DNA of 64,000 nucleotides from Gammaproteobacteria bacterium (lineage in GTDB: Bacteria; Pseudomonadota; Gammaproteobacteria; Pseudomonadales; Balneatricaceae), in assembly GCA_024230095.1 (NCBI GenBank), contig JAAERS010000113.1:1-64000 (forward strand), given 5' to 3'. Of this stretch, positions 1-10,086 are shown one piece after another. The notes under the pieces are model-generated. The model was not told the DNA's origin and made no database searches. It saw only the letters and a program-made list of their open reading frames with translations. The position numbers were made by a program, and so were the translations under genes. Every line of letters starts with the position of its first letter. Positions within the stretch are counted from its first letter, which is position 1.

Positions 1-81
1 TACCGAACTCAGAAGTGAAACGTCTTAGCGCCGATGGTAGTGTGGGGTTTCCCCATGTGAGAGTAGGTCATTGCCAAGCAC
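1..81 (+). rRNA. rrf: 5S ribosomal RNA, 3' part
   Basis: The first ~80 bases match the 3' two-thirds of bacterial 5S rRNA, with the conserved stretches CCGAACTCAGAAGTGAAACG and TGTGGGGTTTCCCCATGTGA. The gene enters from the left edge and ends near GCCAAGCA, which should pair with the 5' end outside the window. It is the last gene of an rRNA operon. The exact 3' end is uncertain by a few bases. Confidence 0.95.
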
Positions 82-90
82 CTAATAACG

Positions 91-120
91 AAGCCTCACC
101 CATTTGGGTGGGGCTTTTTT
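91..120 (+). terminator. Rho-independent terminator of the rRNA operon
   Basis: A GC-rich stem (AGCCTCACCC / GGGTGGGGCT) around a short ATTT loop is followed by six T residues, directly after the 5S gene. It also faces the end of xseA, which converges from the right. Confidence 0.9.
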
Positions 121-167
121 ATGGCTGGCATTTAGGCGATGGATAGCGAACACCCGCGGCCCAGTTG

Positions 168-1496
168 TTAATCGACAGTAACCTCAATTTGGCCTTGCTT
201 CAGGCGCAATGTGAGTGCTTGCCCACTAGAGACCTGCTCTGATTGAGTAATTACTTTACCTTCTTTATCTTGAGTAATGCTATAACCCCTGCTTAAGGTC
301 TGCAAAGGACTAAGTTGATTTAACATGCCGGCAAGGTGACCCAGTTTGTCGATTTTTTGCTTATGTATGACGCTCATGTTCTGTGCAGCGCGTTCGCTTA
401 AATTATTCAGTTTTTGTCTTTGTAGGGCGATGCTGGTATGGGGAGATAGGGATTGTAAACGGTTGCTCAAACGATCTAGGCTGTGCCCATTTATGCTCAT
501 TCTGTTATGTAAGCTTTGCTCTAATTTAAAGACAAGCTTGTCCAGTCGTTGGTTATAGTCTTGTAGTTGCAAATCGGGTTGGCGCAATTGCGTACCCAGT
601 TGTTTGACCTGTAGCCTATCTTGCTGCAAGCGGGAGCTAATGGCTCTGACAAGCCGTTGCTGTGTTTGCTCAACCCTTTGTTTGAGGTTGCTTTGATCTA
701 GGCTAATGGTTTCTGCCGCCGCTGAAGGCGTAGGCGCGCGTAAGTCAGCTACAAAATCACTGATGGTGAAATCTGTCTCATGGCCTACAGCGCTAATGAT
801 GGGGATGGCGCTATTGGCTATATAGCGTGCCAGAGTTTCATCATTAAAGCTCCACAGGTCTTCTAAGGATCCACCGCCACGGCTCACAACAAGCACGTCG
901 TGCATGCCTAGCATATTGCATAATTCTATGGCTCTACAGGCTGTATTAGCGGCTTCTGGGCCTTGTACTGGAACGGGTATGACATCGATCTGTAAGCTCG
1001 GCATGCGCTTGCCTGCAACACTAATGAAATCATGCACGGCTGCGCCATCTGCTGAGGTAATGATCGCTACCCGATGGCAGTGTTCTGGTATCGGGCGTTT
1101 ACGCTCTGGTGCAAACAACCCCTCATCCTGTAATTGTTGCTTGAGTTTCTGAAAAGCGGCTTGCAGTTGACCTGAGCCGGCTGGCGATAGGCTTTCACCA
1201 ATGAGTTGGTAGTCGCCTCGGCCCGGGTAGATCGATACCTTAGCTTGTAAATGTACTAGGTCACCCTCTTGTGGCTGAAATTCACAATAGAGATTGCGAT
1301 TGCGAAACATGGCGCAGCGAATCTGGCTTTCTAGGTCTTTTAGCGTAAAGTACCAATGTCCAGACCGGGCCTTGGTGAAACCGGATATCTCCCCGCATAC
1401 GGTGACTAGGCCAAACTGCCTTTCTAACATAGTGCGGGCAGCGTGATTTAGTTCGCTAACCTGCCAAATGTGTTTTTCTTTGGGTGTCTTATGCAT
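168..1496 (-). CDS. xseA: Exodeoxyribonuclease VII large subunit
   Basis: Catalytic subunit of exonuclease VII, which degrades single-stranded DNA from both ends together with the small subunit XseB (not in this window). The 442-residue length is normal. The N-terminal ~100 residues form the OB-fold nucleic-acid-binding domain (GHWYFTLKD near residue 46). The central catalytic domain shows GGGSLEDLWSFNDE, followed by GHETDFTISDFVADLRAPTPS (split here only by description). Residues ~260-370 are rich in Q, L and R heptads, as expected for the coiled-coil that binds XseB. It lies divergent from guaB, an arrangement common in Pseudomonas relatives. Confidence 0.97.
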   Translation of the reverse strand: MHKTPKEKHIWQVSELNHAARTMLERQFGLVTVCGEISGFTKARSGHWYFTLKDLESQIRCAMFRNRNLYCEFQPQEGDLVHLQAKVSIYPGRGDYQLIGESLSPAGSGQLQAAFQKLKQQLQDEGLFAPERKRPIPEHCHRVAIITSADGAAVHDFISVAGKRMPSLQIDVIPVPVQGPEAANTACRAIELCNMLGMHDVLVVSRGGGSLEDLWSFNDETLARYIANSAIPIISAVGHETDFTISDFVADLRAPTPSAAAETISLDQSNLKQRVEQTQQRLVRAISSRLQQDRLQVKQLGTQLRQPDLQLQDYNQRLDKLVFKLEQSLHNRMSINGHSLDRLSNRLQSLSPHTSIALQRQKLNNLSERAAQNMSVIHKQKIDKLGHLAGMLNQLSPLQTLSRGYSITQDKEGKVITQSEQVSSGQALTLRLKQGQIEVTVD

Positions 1497-1698
1497 GAAG
1501 TGTTCGCTGGTTAAGGCAATATTATGAGGCTTTATAATAGCTTATTGGCCGACGCCTGAACATGGTGAGTTGGGTATATAAATTATGACAAATTGGTCAG
1601 TATTTGGTGCCCTTTCCAGGTTTCTGTATCGGCCAATAAATAGGTTAAGAATAGCAAATATAGTTGTAAAGTTGTGGCTTAAAAAGCCTCCTATGGTG

Positions 1699-1704
1699 TA
1701 TAAT
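1699..1704 (+). promoter_or_regulatory. Probable -10 box of the guaB promoter
   Basis: A perfect TATAAT lies 38 bases upstream of the guaB start in the xseA/guaB divergent region. No good -35 hexamer at 16-18 bp was found (the nearest TTGTGG is about 21 bp away), so the promoter may rely on an activator or on a degenerate -35. Confidence 0.5.
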
Positions 1705-1741
1705 GCAGCGCTTCTTTTAATTAGGTTCTGGACGGTCTCCC

Positions 1742-3211
1742 ATGCTACGTGTCTCCGAAGAAGCACTCACCTTTGATGATGTTCTCCTAGTGCCCGGATA
1801 TTCCGAGGTGCTCCCTAAAGACGTCCAACTCAAGACATTTATTGCTCGTGATTTGCCGCTAAATATACCTTTGGTTTCTGCCGCTATGGACACGGTTACC
1901 GAAGCGCGCCTGGCCATTGCTATGGCGCAAGAAGGCGGTATTGGTATTGTGCATAAAAACCTCACTATCGAACAACAGGCCATTGAAGTAGAAAAGGTCA
2001 AGAAGCACGAAAGTGGGGTAGTTCAAAATCCCGTTACCTGTGGTTCTGATATGTCCATAGGGGAGCTGCAACAACTAGCGGCCCGTACCGGTTTTTCTGG
2101 CTTCCCAGTCATTGATGATGGCGAGCTGGTAGGCATTGTAACCAGCCGTGATATGCGGTTTGAGAATTACACAGAAGCCACCGTAGCTACTATCATGACA
2201 CCTAAGGAACAGTTGGTTACCGTTTTGCCCAGCGTTGGCCAAGATAAGGTGCGTAATCTACTGCGTAAGCATCGTATTGAGCGTGTGCTAGTGGTCGATG
2301 AGGCAGGCAAGTTGCAGGGTATGATGACCGTCAAAGATATGTATTACGCCAAGGCTTACCCTAATGCTGCCAAAGATGACAAAGGTAGCTTGTTGGTTGG
2401 TGCAGCTGTTGGTACAGGTGCTGATACACCAGCGCGCGTAAAGGCGTTAGTTGATGTGGGTGTGGATCTGATCATTGTTGATACCGCTCATGGTCACTCG
2501 AAAGGCGTTATAGATCGTGTGCGCTGGGTAAAAGAAACCTATCCACAGGTTAAAGTGGTGGGTGGTAACATTGCTACCGCTGCGGCGGCAGAAGCTTTGG
2601 CTGATGCCGGTGCCGATGGTGTGAAAGTAGGTATTGGCCCAGGTTCTATTTGCACTACACGTATTGTGGCTGGTGTGGGTGTGCCACAAATTTCTGCCGT
2701 CGCCAACGTGGCTGCCGCTATGCGTCCACGGGGCATACCTGTCATTGCTGATGGTGGCGTACGCTACTCGGGTGACTTGGCCAAGGCGATTGTGGCTGGC
2801 GCCAGTGTGGTTATGGCAGGTAGTTTGTTGGCAGGCACCGATGAAGCGCCAGGCGAAGTTGAACTGTATCAAGGTCGCGCTTATAAAGCTTACCGAGGTA
2901 TGGGTTCCCTGGGCGCCATGGGGCAAACACAAGGTTCTAGTGACCGCTATTTTCAAAGCGCCGATGCCGGTGTTGAAAAACTGGTCCCAGAAGGTATTGA
3001 AGGTCGGGTGGCTTGTAAAGGCCCAATGGGCGCCATCGTGCATCAGATGATGGGTGGTCTACGGGCGAGCATGGGTTATACGGGCTGTGCCAGTATTGAT
3101 GAGATGAGTACCAAGCCCAGCTTTACTCGTATTACCAATGCAGGCATGAGTGAAAGTCACGTTCATGACGTCACGATTACCAAAGAAGCGCCCAATTACC
3201 GGGTGAAATAA
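1742..3211 (+). CDS. guaB: Inosine-5'-monophosphate dehydrogenase
   Basis: Oxidises IMP to XMP with NAD+, the committed step of guanine nucleotide synthesis. The 489 residues match the usual length. The TIM-barrel starts immediately ([15 protein letters not shown]), two CBS domains are inserted at about residues 93-205, and the catalytic loop [18 protein letters not shown] places the active-site cysteine near residue 305. The C-terminal flap contains [10 protein letters not shown]. It is followed 86 bases later by guaA, so the two genes encode consecutive steps from IMP to GMP. Confidence 0.98.
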   Translation: MLRVSEEALTFDDVLLVPGYSEVLPKDVQLKTFIARDLPLNIPLVSAAMDTVTEARLAIAMAQEGGIGIVHKNLTIEQQAIEVEKVKKHESGVVQNPVTCGSDMSIGELQQLAARTGFSGFPVIDDGELVGIVTSRDMRFENYTEATVATIMTPKEQLVTVLPSVGQDKVRNLLRKHRIERVLVVDEAGKLQGMMTVKDMYYAKAYPNAAKDDKGSLLVGAAVGTGADTPARVKALVDVGVDLIIVDTAHGHSKGVIDRVRWVKETYPQVKVVGGNIATAAAAEALADAGADGVKVGIGPGSICTTRIVAGVGVPQISAVANVAAAMRPRGIPVIADGGVRYSGDLAKAIVAGASVVMAGSLLAGTDEAPGEVELYQGRAYKAYRGMGSLGAMGQTQGSSDRYFQSADAGVEKLVPEGIEGRVACKGPMGAIVHQMMGGLRASMGYTGCASIDEMSTKPSFTRITNAGMSESHVHDVTITKEAPNYRVK

Positions 3212-3222
3212 AGATTTGTTTT

Positions 3223-3250
3223 ATTGGGGCTATAGAGGCCCCAATTTTGT
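3223..3250 (+). terminator. Hairpin between guaB and guaA
   Basis: ATTGGGGC and GCCCCAAT form an 8-bp perfect stem around a 7-base loop, followed by TTTGTTT. The interrupted T-run suggests a weak terminator or an mRNA-processing hairpin that tunes guaA expression relative to guaB. Confidence 0.5.
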
Positions 3251-3297
3251 TTATTTAGCTGCCTATTTATAACGTGCAGTTTACTGTGGAGTACAAC

Positions 3298-4875
3298 ATG
3301 ACTCAGGATATCCACGCTCAGCGGATACTTATTTTGGATTTCGGGTCCCAATATACACAATTAATCGCGCGTCGTGTGCGTGAAATCGGTGTTTATTGCG
3401 AAATTCGTGCCTGGGATATGGCAGACGCAGCCATTCGTGAATTTGCCCCCAATGGTATTATCTTGGCAGGTGGCCCAGAATCTGTGCATGAGGCCAACAG
3501 CCCTCGCGCGCCCCAAGCTGTATTTGACTTGGCGGTACCCGTGCTGGGTATATGTTATGGCATGCAAACTATGGCGGTTCAGTTGGGTGGCGAAGTACAA
3601 TCCTCTGATTTGCGTGAGTTTGGTTATGCCCAAGTGCAAGTGGAAGCGGCAGGAGCCCTGCTAGATGGTATTGAAGATCATGTTGATAGTGATGGCAAGT
3701 TAAGCTTGGATGTATGGATGAGTCACGGCGACAAGGTGACTCAAATGCCAGCCGGTTTTACCTGTATGGCGTCTACTGACAGTGCCCCTTTGGCGGCCAT
3801 GAGTCATGAAAGCAAACATCTCTATGGCGTACAATTCCACCCAGAAGTGACGCATACTAAGCAAGGTGGCCGCATTCTTGAGCGTTTTGTGCGCGACATA
3901 TGTGCTTGTGAGGCGCTGTGGACTTCCGCTAATATTATTGAAGATGCCATTAACCGAGTGCGTGAGCAGGTTGGTACCGATACTGTTTTACTCGGTCTCT
4001 CTGGTGGTGTTGATTCGTCAGTCGTTGCGGCCTTATTGCATAAGGCGATCGGTGATCAATTGGTTTGTGTGTTTGTTGATAACGGGTTGTTACGCTTAAA
4101 TGAAGGCGATCAGGTTATGGACATGTTCGCTAAAAATATGGGCGTTAAGGTGATTCGTGCCGATGCTGAAGACCTATTTTTGGGTAAGCTTACGGGAGTC
4201 AGCGACCCTGAAGCCAAGCGCAAGGTGATTGGCAATACCTTTATCGATGTGTTCGATGAACAAGCGTCGAAACTACCTAATGTAAAATGGTTGGCACAAG
4301 GTACCATTTATCCTGATGTGATTGAGTCTGCAGCAGCGGAAACGGGTAAGGCTCATGTCATAAAATCCCATCATAATGTGGGCGGTTTACCAGAAGATAT
4401 GGCACTGGAGTTGGTAGAACCGTTACGTGAACTGTTTAAAGATGAAGTGCGCAAATTGGGCCTAGAGCTCGGTTTACCTTACGACATGGTTTATCGTCAT
4501 CCCTTCCCAGGACCAGGCTTGGGTGTACGTATCCTTGGTGAAGTAAAAAAAGAATATGCGAATATTTTACGCCAAGCCGATGCCATTTTTATGGAAGAAC
4601 TGCATGCTTCAGGTTGGTACCACAAAACCAGTCAGGCATTTGTAGTATTTCTGCCGGTGAAGTCGGTGGGTGTGGTAGGTGATGGTCGTCGTTACGAGTA
4701 TGTGGTGAGTTTGCGTGCTGTAGAAACCATCGACTTTATGACCGCCCGTTGGGCTCACTTGCCTTATGAGTTGCTAGAAAAAGTTTCAGGCCGCATTATT
4801 AATGAAATTTCGGGTATTTCTCGAGTGGCTTATGATGTATCCAGCAAACCACCCGCCACTATTGAGTGGGAGTGA
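3298..4875 (+). CDS. guaA: GMP synthase (glutamine-hydrolysing)
   Basis: Converts XMP to GMP using ATP and glutamine. The N-terminal class I amidotransferase has the nucleophile motif GICYGMQ (Cys near residue 87) and FHPEVTHT (His/Glu of the triad). The ATP-pyrophosphatase domain has the PP-loop [12 protein letters not shown] near residue 235. The C-terminus ends PATIEWE, the invariant family ending. I chose ATG 3298 (525 aa, [11 protein letters not shown]) over the upstream in-frame start at 3274 because TGGAG lies at a proper distance before it and the length then fits the family. The last codons form one copy of a 15-bp direct repeat (see 4859-4873). Confidence 0.97.
   Translation: MTQDIHAQRILILDFGSQYTQLIARRVREIGVYCEIRAWDMADAAIREFAPNGIILAGGPESVHEANSPRAPQAVFDLAVPVLGICYGMQTMAVQLGGEVQSSDLREFGYAQVQVEAAGALLDGIEDHVDSDGKLSLDVWMSHGDKVTQMPAGFTCMASTDSAPLAAMSHESKHLYGVQFHPEVTHTKQGGRILERFVRDICACEALWTSANIIEDAINRVREQVGTDTVLLGLSGGVDSSVVAALLHKAIGDQLVCVFVDNGLLRLNEGDQVMDMFAKNMGVKVIRADAEDLFLGKLTGVSDPEAKRKVIGNTFIDVFDEQASKLPNVKWLAQGTIYPDVIESAAAETGKAHVIKSHHNVGGLPEDMALELVEPLRELFKDEVRKLGLELGLPYDMVYRHPFPGPGLGVRILGEVKKEYANILRQADAIFMEELHASGWYHKTSQAFVVFLPVKSVGVVGDGRRYEYVVSLRAVETIDFMTARWAHLPYELLEKVSGRIINEISGISRVAYDVSSKPPATIEWE
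4859..4873 (+). repeat. guaA 3'-end repeat, copy 1 (in guaA)
   Basis: CTATTGAGTGGGAGT encodes the end of the conserved IEWE tail of GuaA and is repeated perfectly at 5304-5318 and imperfectly (12 of 15) at 5578-5592. The guaA 3' end is a known attachment site for genomic islands, so this is a candidate att core. Confidence 0.8.
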
Positions 4876-4942
4876 GCAAGTAAATAAAACTATTATCAAA
4901 ATCATGAATAAATTATTTAATTTTCGATAGGAACCTGTGCTA

Positions 4943-5230
4943 ATGGATAGTTTGGTCAATTCTATTTTTCAGAATTTACTACCTTCTGAAATTTCCCTAA
5001 AAACTGAAAAATTGTTAAAAAATATTGCGTTATTGCTTGGCTTACTTAGCGCAATAGCAATCATTTTTGACTGGTATCCATTGACCATGTTTTTGTCTTT
5101 TCCATTCTGCCTGATTTGGATATATTGCGCCTGGTTGCAAACCGAACCCCAATTAAAATGGGTTAATCTCATTTTTCTTTTAATTTATGTATTTGGTATT
5201 GCGAGATACCTGTTGGGATTTGACGCGTAG
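4943..5230 (+). CDS. Small membrane protein of unknown function
   Basis: A 95-residue protein starting at ATG 4943, preceded by GATAGGA ten bases upstream; an in-frame GTG at 4937 is possible but poorly spaced. I do not recognise a family. Three hydrophobic segments are visible at about residues 27-43, 47-64 and 72-91, so it should sit in the inner membrane. It is AT-rich compared with guaA and tadA, has no functional link to either, and lies exactly between two copies of the guaA 3'-end repeat, which suggests that it arrived as a passenger of an integration event. Confidence 0.65.
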   Translation: MDSLVNSIFQNLLPSEISLKTEKLLKNIALLLGLLSAIAIIFDWYPLTMFLSFPFCLIWIYCAWLQTEPQLKWVNLIFLLIYVFGIARYLLGFDA

Positions 5231-5232
5231 TT

Positions 5233-5285
5233 TTGAATTTAATTTAGAATACTTACAAAATAAAATTAAAATGTTTTAAATTCAA
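5233..5285. repeat. Inverted repeat before guaA repeat copy 2
   Basis: TTGAATTTAA (5233-5242) and TTAAATTCAA (5276-5285) are perfect reverse complements separated by 33 AT-rich bases. The structure ends 18 bases before the second guaA repeat. It could be an AT-rich terminator for the upstream orphan or part of a recombination site. Confidence 0.5.
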
Positions 5286-5303
5286 TATGTCACATGATTC
5301 GTG

Positions 5304-5318
5304 CTATTGAGTGGGAGT
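5304..5318 (+). repeat. guaA 3'-end repeat, copy 2
   Basis: A perfect second copy of CTATTGAGTGGGAGT, outside any longer guaA-like reading frame. Its GGGAG also sits ten bases before ATG 5329 and can act as the ribosome binding site of the next small ORF. Confidence 0.8.
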
Positions 5319-5328
5319 AAAATATTAG

Positions 5329-5523
5329 ATGTATTGTATTCGAGCAGATATACCTAACTCTTTATGTGAAATTGATGATGAGTTAAAAGCAATTTACCAT
5401 AGCAAAGATACTGTTTGTATTTGGGTTTTTAAAACGAGAGATGACAGGAATAAATTCGTTGATGAAACCGCAGGAATGCTTAAGGTTGAACGGGAAAACC
5501 ACTACCAAAAATATTTCATGTAA
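5329..5523 (+). CDS. Small orphan protein in the guaA-tadA gap
   Basis: A 64-residue, soluble-looking, mixed-charge protein (starts MYCIRADIPN, ends HYQKYFM) with no membrane segment and no family that I recognise. Its ribosome binding site appears to be supplied by the guaA-like repeat at 5304-5318. It is flanked on the right by a degenerate third repeat at 5578-5592. The AT-rich composition matches the preceding orphan and differs from the housekeeping genes around it. It may be a real cassette gene or a chance ORF. Confidence 0.5.
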   Translation: MYCIRADIPNSLCEIDDELKAIYHSKDTVCIWVFKTRDDRNKFVDETAGMLKVERENHYQKYFM

Positions 5524-5577
5524 AAAGTGAAAATGTTTTTATTAATTAATAAATATCAATAGCTTAAAGTTAAAATA

Positions 5578-5592
5578 TTATTGAGTAGGAAT
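5578..5592 (+). repeat. guaA 3'-end repeat, degenerate copy 3
   Basis: TTATTGAGTAGGAAT matches 12 of 15 bases of the other two copies and has the same orientation. It lies 18 bases before the tadA start and may contribute to its ribosome binding region (AGTAGGAATAGG). Confidence 0.55.
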
Positions 5593-5609
5593 AGGTATAA
5601 CGACCAACG

Positions 5610-6107
5610 ATGAGCAACCCCCTTGTGCAGTCCAGTGATGAACACTTTATGGCCTTGGCCATGGAGCAGGCGAATTTGGCTGCCGCTATGGGTGAGGTGC
5701 CAGTAGGGGCAATAGTGGTGCAAGATGGTGAGGTGATAGGGCGTGGTTTTAACCAGCCTATTAACCGACATGATCCCAGTGCTCATGCCGAGATTATGGC
5801 GTTGCGTGATGCGTCCCATAGGTTGCAAAATTACCGCTTGCCTAGTTGCCAGTTGTACGTCACCTTGGAACCTTGCACTATGTGTGTTGGGGCCATGGTA
5901 CATAGTCGAATTGAACGCTTGGTTTACGCGGCAAGTGAACCCAAAGCGGGTGTGGTTGATAGCAACTTGCAATTGCTGCAACACCCCCATTTTAACCACC
6001 TTGTACAAGTACAAGGTGGGGTGCTGGCCGAACAGGCTAGCCAAATGCTGAGTGATTTTTTTAAACAGCGTCGCTTGCAACACAAAGTGACCAAGGCAGG
6101 CGCTTAA
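5610..6107 (+). CDS. tadA: tRNA adenosine(34) deaminase
   Basis: Deaminates the wobble adenosine of tRNA-Arg(ACG) to inosine, an essential reaction. The zinc-dependent deaminase motifs are complete: H59-A-E61 provides one ligand and the proton shuttle, and P88-C89-T-M-C92 provides the two cysteine ligands. The length of 165 aa is normal. It lies between guaA and purL, so its neighbours are purine genes, but the link is probably only shared transcription. The start at 5610 gives the expected N-terminus. Confidence 0.96.
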   Translation: MSNPLVQSSDEHFMALAMEQANLAAAMGEVPVGAIVVQDGEVIGRGFNQPINRHDPSAHAEIMALRDASHRLQNYRLPSCQLYVTLEPCTMCVGAMVHSRIERLVYAASEPKAGVVDSNLQLLQHPHFNHLVQVQGGVLAEQASQMLSDFFKQRRLQHKVTKAGA

Positions 6108-6145
6108 TTAGCGGCTGTATTAAACCCATTCTTTCGAGGCCCAAT

Positions 6146-9100
6146 ATGCTGACTTTACGTGGCGCCCCTGCTCTTTCTGAATTCCGTCAACAAAAGCTAT
6201 TGGCCGAATTGCAGGCTCAACTACCCGCTGTAAGCGATGTTTATGGTGAGTTTATGCACTTTGCCAATTTAAGTGCTGAACTTACTGACGATGAACAACA
6301 AGTGCTGCAGTCTATCTTGCACTATGGGCCCTCTGCACAGGTGAAGGATGGCAGCGGAGCCATGTTGTTAGTGGTCCCTAGGATGGGTACTATTTCTCCC
6401 TGGTCTAGCAAGGCTAGTGATATTGCCCATAACTGTGGACTGGCAAAAGTACAACGTTTAGAACGTGGCATCGCCTATTATCTTTGTGGCGATCTCAGTG
6501 GAGAGCAGTTGCAGCAAGCTTCAGCCTTATTGCATGACCGCATGGTTGAGCAGGTGCTGGTGGACTTGGATGCCGCGGCAGATTTATTTAAACAGACAGA
6601 ACCCGCTCCCTTATCATTAGTTGATATCTTGGGTGGTGGTCGTAAGGCGCTAGAAGAGGCGAACCAAAACCTCGGTTTGGCCTTGGCTGAAGACGAAATT
6701 GATTACCTTGTTGTCTCTTTTCAAGAACTACAGCGTAATCCCACAGATGTGGAACTTATGATGTTTGCCCAAGCCAACTCCGAACACTGCCGGCACAAGA
6801 TATTTAATGCGAGTTGGACTATCAATGGCGTCGACCAAGATAAGTCTTTGTTCCAGATGATCAAGAACACCAACCAGTTAAATGGTCAGGGCGTACTATC
6901 CGCCTATGTTGACAATGCATCCGTTATAGCTGGCCATAAGGGTGGGCGCTTCTTCCCTAAAGCGACGGACCAAGAGTATGCCTATCATCAGGAAGATATT
7001 CATATCCTCATGAAGGTGGAAACCCATAATCACCCTACGGCCATTGCACCTCATGCCGGTGCTGCGACAGGTTCTGGTGGTGAAATTCGTGACGAAGGTG
7101 CCACCGGCAAAGGCTCCAAGCCAAAAGCTGGCCTCACTGGGTATAGTGTATCTAACTTGCAAATCCCAGGCTTTGAGCAGCCATGGGAAGACGCCTATGG
7201 TAAACCAGAACGTATCGTTTCGGCATTAGATATTATGTTAGAGGGCCCTATTGGTGGGGCAGCCTTTAATAATGAATTTGGACGTCCAGCTTTGAACGGT
7301 TATTTCCGTACCTTTGAAGCCATGGTGCCTGGTGTGGGTGGCCCCGAAGTACGGGGTTATCACAAGCCAATCATGTTAGCTGGTGGCCTAGGTAATATTC
7401 GCGCTAATGATGTTGAGAAAGGCGACATTGGCGTTGGTTTCAAGCTGATCTGTCTGGGTGGCCCTGCTATGCAAATAGGACTTGGTGGTGGTGCTGCCTC
7501 GTCGATGGCTTCTGGCACCAGTGCGGCTGACTTGGACTTTGCCTCAGTGCAGCGTGAAAACCCGGAACTGGAACGCCGTTGCCAGGAAGTGATTGACCGT
7601 TGCTGGCAAGCAGGGGATGACAATCCTATTGCGTTCATTCATGACGTGGGCGCTGGCGGCTTGTCCAATGCTTTTCCTGAATTAGTAAAGGATGGTGGCC
7701 GCGGTGGTCACTTTGAATTACGCAACGTCAATAATGACGAGCCAGGTATGTCACCTTTAGCAATCTGGTGTAACGAAGCTCAAGAACGTTATGTGATGGC
7801 CGTAGCGCCAGAAAATATGGCGTATTTTGAAGAACTGTGTCAGCGCGAACGCTGCCCTTACGCGATTGTGGGTGAGGCTACCGAGGAGCACCACCTGACC
7901 TTGGGTGATACCCACTTTGATAACAGCCCCGTCGATTTGCCCATGTCAGTGCTATTTGGCAAGCCTCCCAAGATGCACCGTGACGTGCAACGTAATGCCC
8001 CCGCTTTGCCAGACTTGCAATTGCAAGGCGTGGATTTGGCTGCAGCCGCAGAGCGTGTTTTAAGTTTGCCAACCGTGGCCAGCAAGAGCTTTTTGATCAC
8101 CATTGGCGACCGTTCCATTACTGGTATGGTTGCGGGTGAGCAAATGGTTGGTCCATGGCAAGTGCCCGTGGGTAACTGTGCTGTAACTACCACGGCTTTG
8201 GATACATATACAGGTGAAGCCATGGCGATGGGTGAGCGTACCCCGTTGGCGTTGATTGACGCTCCAGCTTCTGGGCGCATGGCCATTGGGGAAACCATCA
8301 CTAACCTAGCGGGCACGCAAATTGCTGATTTGGGTGATATTCGCTTATCGGCCAATTGGATGTCCCCGGCGGGTTATGTGGGCGAAGATGCCAAGTTGTA
8401 TGACACGGTTAAGGCTGTTGGTATGGAGCTTTGTCCTGCTTTGGGTATTTCTATTCCAGTGGGCAAGGATTCCATGTCCATGCGCACCGTATGGCAAGAT
8501 GGTGACGAGGCGAAAAGCGTCACATCTCCGGTATCTCTAGTGATTTCTGGTTTTGCACCTGTTGAAGATGTGCGCAAATCATTGACACCGCAACTGCGAA
8601 CGGATAAGGGTGCTACAGATTTGATTTGTATCGACCTTGGTAATGGCCAAAATCGTTTGGGTGGTTCGGCCTTGGCGCAAGTATTCAAGCAACTTGGCAA
8701 CTTGGCCCCAGACCTTGATGATGCTGAAGACCTGAAGGGCTTATTCAGCGCTGTGCAGGGGCTAAACGAGGACAACTTGTTGTTAGCCTATCATGACCGT
8801 GCTGATGGTGGTTTATTTACCACTCTGGCAGAAATGGCTTTTGCCGGCCATACAGGTATTGATATCGAGATGAGCGCATTGGTCGCTGACGCTGATGAGC
8901 TATTGGGTTGTTTGTTTAACGAAGAGCTCGGCGTGGTTGTGCAGGTACGCCAAGTAGATACGGCGGAAGTGCTGCGGCAGTTTAGTGCAGCAGGCTTGGC
9001 TGAACAAAGTCATGTTATTGGTAGCCTCAATGACGATGACCAAATTCGCTTTACCCTAGAAGGTGAAGAGGTGCTGGTAGATTCACGCACACAATGGCAG

Positions 9101-10036
9101 CGCACTTGGGCTCAAACCAGCTATCGATTGCAGGCCATGCGTGATAATGCCGCTTGTGCACAGCAGGAATTTGATCGTCTTCTGGATACCAGCGACCCAG
9201 GCTTGAACGCCAGTTTGACCTATGATGCGAGTGAAAACATTTGTGCTAGCCTAGCGGCCGAGAAGCCCAAGGTGGCGATTTTGCGTGAGCAAGGTGTCAA
9301 CGGTCAGGTAGAAATGGCGGCGGCTTTTGATCGTGCTGGTTTTGCTTGTACCGACGTGCATATGAGTGACATCTTGTCAGGCCGTCGTGAGTTAAGTGAA
9401 TTTGTGGGTTTGGTTGCTTGTGGTGGTTTTTCATACGGTGACGTGCTCGGTGCAGGAGAAGGTTGGGCGAAATCTATCCTCTTCAACGCCAATGCTCGGC
9501 AACAGTTTAGTGACTTTTTTGCCCGCTCAGATACCTTTGCGTTAGGGGTATGTAATGGTTGTCAGATGTTGTCAAATCTACATCAGTTAATACCTGGTGC
9601 AGAGCACTGGCCACACTTTGTACGAAATCAATCAGAGCAATTTGAGGGCCGTACAGCGCTAGTGCAAGTGCAAGAAAGCGATTCTATATTCTTACAAGGC
9701 ATGGCCGGTTCTCATATGCCTATCGCGATTGCTCATGGTGAGGGTCATGCTGAATTTGCCAGTGCTAGCGAGCGTCAAGCTTGCGAAGCCGCTGGCCAAG
9801 TGGCGCTGCGTTTTGTTGATAATTATGGCCAAACTACGGAAAGCTACCCTGAGAACCCGAACGGTTCTGTGGCGGGTATAACTGGCCTGACGGCTGCTAA
9901 TGGCCGCGTTACTATTATGATGCCACACCCAGAGCGTGTGTACCGCAGTTTGCAAAATTCATGGGCTCCAGAAGAGTGGGGCGAAGATGGTGCGTGGATG
10001 CGGATGTTCCGCAATGCGCGAGTTTGGGTTGGTTAA
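6146..10036 (+). CDS. purL: Phosphoribosylformylglycinamidine synthase
   Basis: Large single-chain FGAM synthase, the fourth step of purine synthesis, using ATP and glutamine. At 1296 residues it matches the gammaproteobacterial type in which the PurS-like, synthetase and amidotransferase parts are fused. The N-terminus ([16 protein letters not shown]) is typical. Glycine-rich ATP-binding stretches (e.g. [19 protein letters not shown]) lie in the middle. The C-terminal class I amidotransferase has GVCNGCQML with its nucleophile at residue 1136 and MPHPERVYR near the end. No interruption was seen. Confidence 0.98.
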   Translation: MLTLRGAPALSEFRQQKLLAELQAQLPAVSDVYGEFMHFANLSAELTDDEQQVLQSILHYGPSAQVKDGSGAMLLVVPRMGTISPWSSKASDIAHNCGLAKVQRLERGIAYYLCGDLSGEQLQQASALLHDRMVEQVLVDLDAAADLFKQTEPAPLSLVDILGGGRKALEEANQNLGLALAEDEIDYLVVSFQELQRNPTDVELMMFAQANSEHCRHKIFNASWTINGVDQDKSLFQMIKNTNQLNGQGVLSAYVDNASVIAGHKGGRFFPKATDQEYAYHQEDIHILMKVETHNHPTAIAPHAGAATGSGGEIRDEGATGKGSKPKAGLTGYSVSNLQIPGFEQPWEDAYGKPERIVSALDIMLEGPIGGAAFNNEFGRPALNGYFRTFEAMVPGVGGPEVRGYHKPIMLAGGLGNIRANDVEKGDIGVGFKLICLGGPAMQIGLGGGAASSMASGTSAADLDFASVQRENPELERRCQEVIDRCWQAGDDNPIAFIHDVGAGGLSNAFPELVKDGGRGGHFELRNVNNDEPGMSPLAIWCNEAQERYVMAVAPENMAYFEELCQRERCPYAIVGEATEEHHLTLGDTHFDNSPVDLPMSVLFGKPPKMHRDVQRNAPALPDLQLQGVDLAAAAERVLSLPTVASKSFLITIGDRSITGMVAGEQMVGPWQVPVGNCAVTTTALDTYTGEAMAMGERTPLALIDAPASGRMAIGETITNLAGTQIADLGDIRLSANWMSPAGYVGEDAKLYDTVKAVGMELCPALGISIPVGKDSMSMRTVWQDGDEAKSVTSPVSLVISGFAPVEDVRKSLTPQLRTDKGATDLICIDLGNGQNRLGGSALAQVFKQLGNLAPDLDDAEDLKGLFSAVQGLNEDNLLLAYHDRADGGLFTTLAEMAFAGHTGIDIEMSALVADADELLGCLFNEELGVVVQVRQVDTAEVLRQFSAAGLAEQSHVIGSLNDDDQIRFTLEGEEVLVDSRTQWQRTWAQTSYRLQAMRDNAACAQQEFDRLLDTSDPGLNASLTYDASENICASLAAEKPKVAILREQGVNGQVEMAAAFDRAGFACTDVHMSDILSGRRELSEFVGLVACGGFSYGDVLGAGEGWAKSILFNANARQQFSDFFARSDTFALGVCNGCQMLSNLHQLIPGAEHWPHFVRNQSEQFEGRTALVQVQESDSIFLQGMAGSHMPIAIAHGEGHAEFASASERQACEAAGQVALRFVDNYGQTTESYPENPNGSVAGITGLTAANGRVTIMMPHPERVYRSLQNSWAPEEWGEDGAWMRMFRNARVWVG

Positions 10037-10086
10037 CAACTATTGGGGTTGGGTCATGGATCGGACCTCAATTGTAAGGTATTAGC

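Noticed and set aside
2447-3043. 198-codon open frame on the minus strand opposite guaB
   Set aside because: It is the antisense shadow of a highly conserved gene, with His/Thr/Ser-rich low-information translation and no ribosome binding site.
4876-5609. Integron gene-cassette array
   Set aside because: The repeat layout recalls cassettes, but there is no integrase, and the repeats match the guaA end rather than attC core sites.
5556-6083. 175-codon minus-strand frame opposite tadA
   Set aside because: The plus strand encodes a complete TadA with catalytic motifs; the antisense product shows no family features.
7858-8355. 165-codon minus-strand frame within purL
   Set aside because: Shadow of PurL, without start signals.
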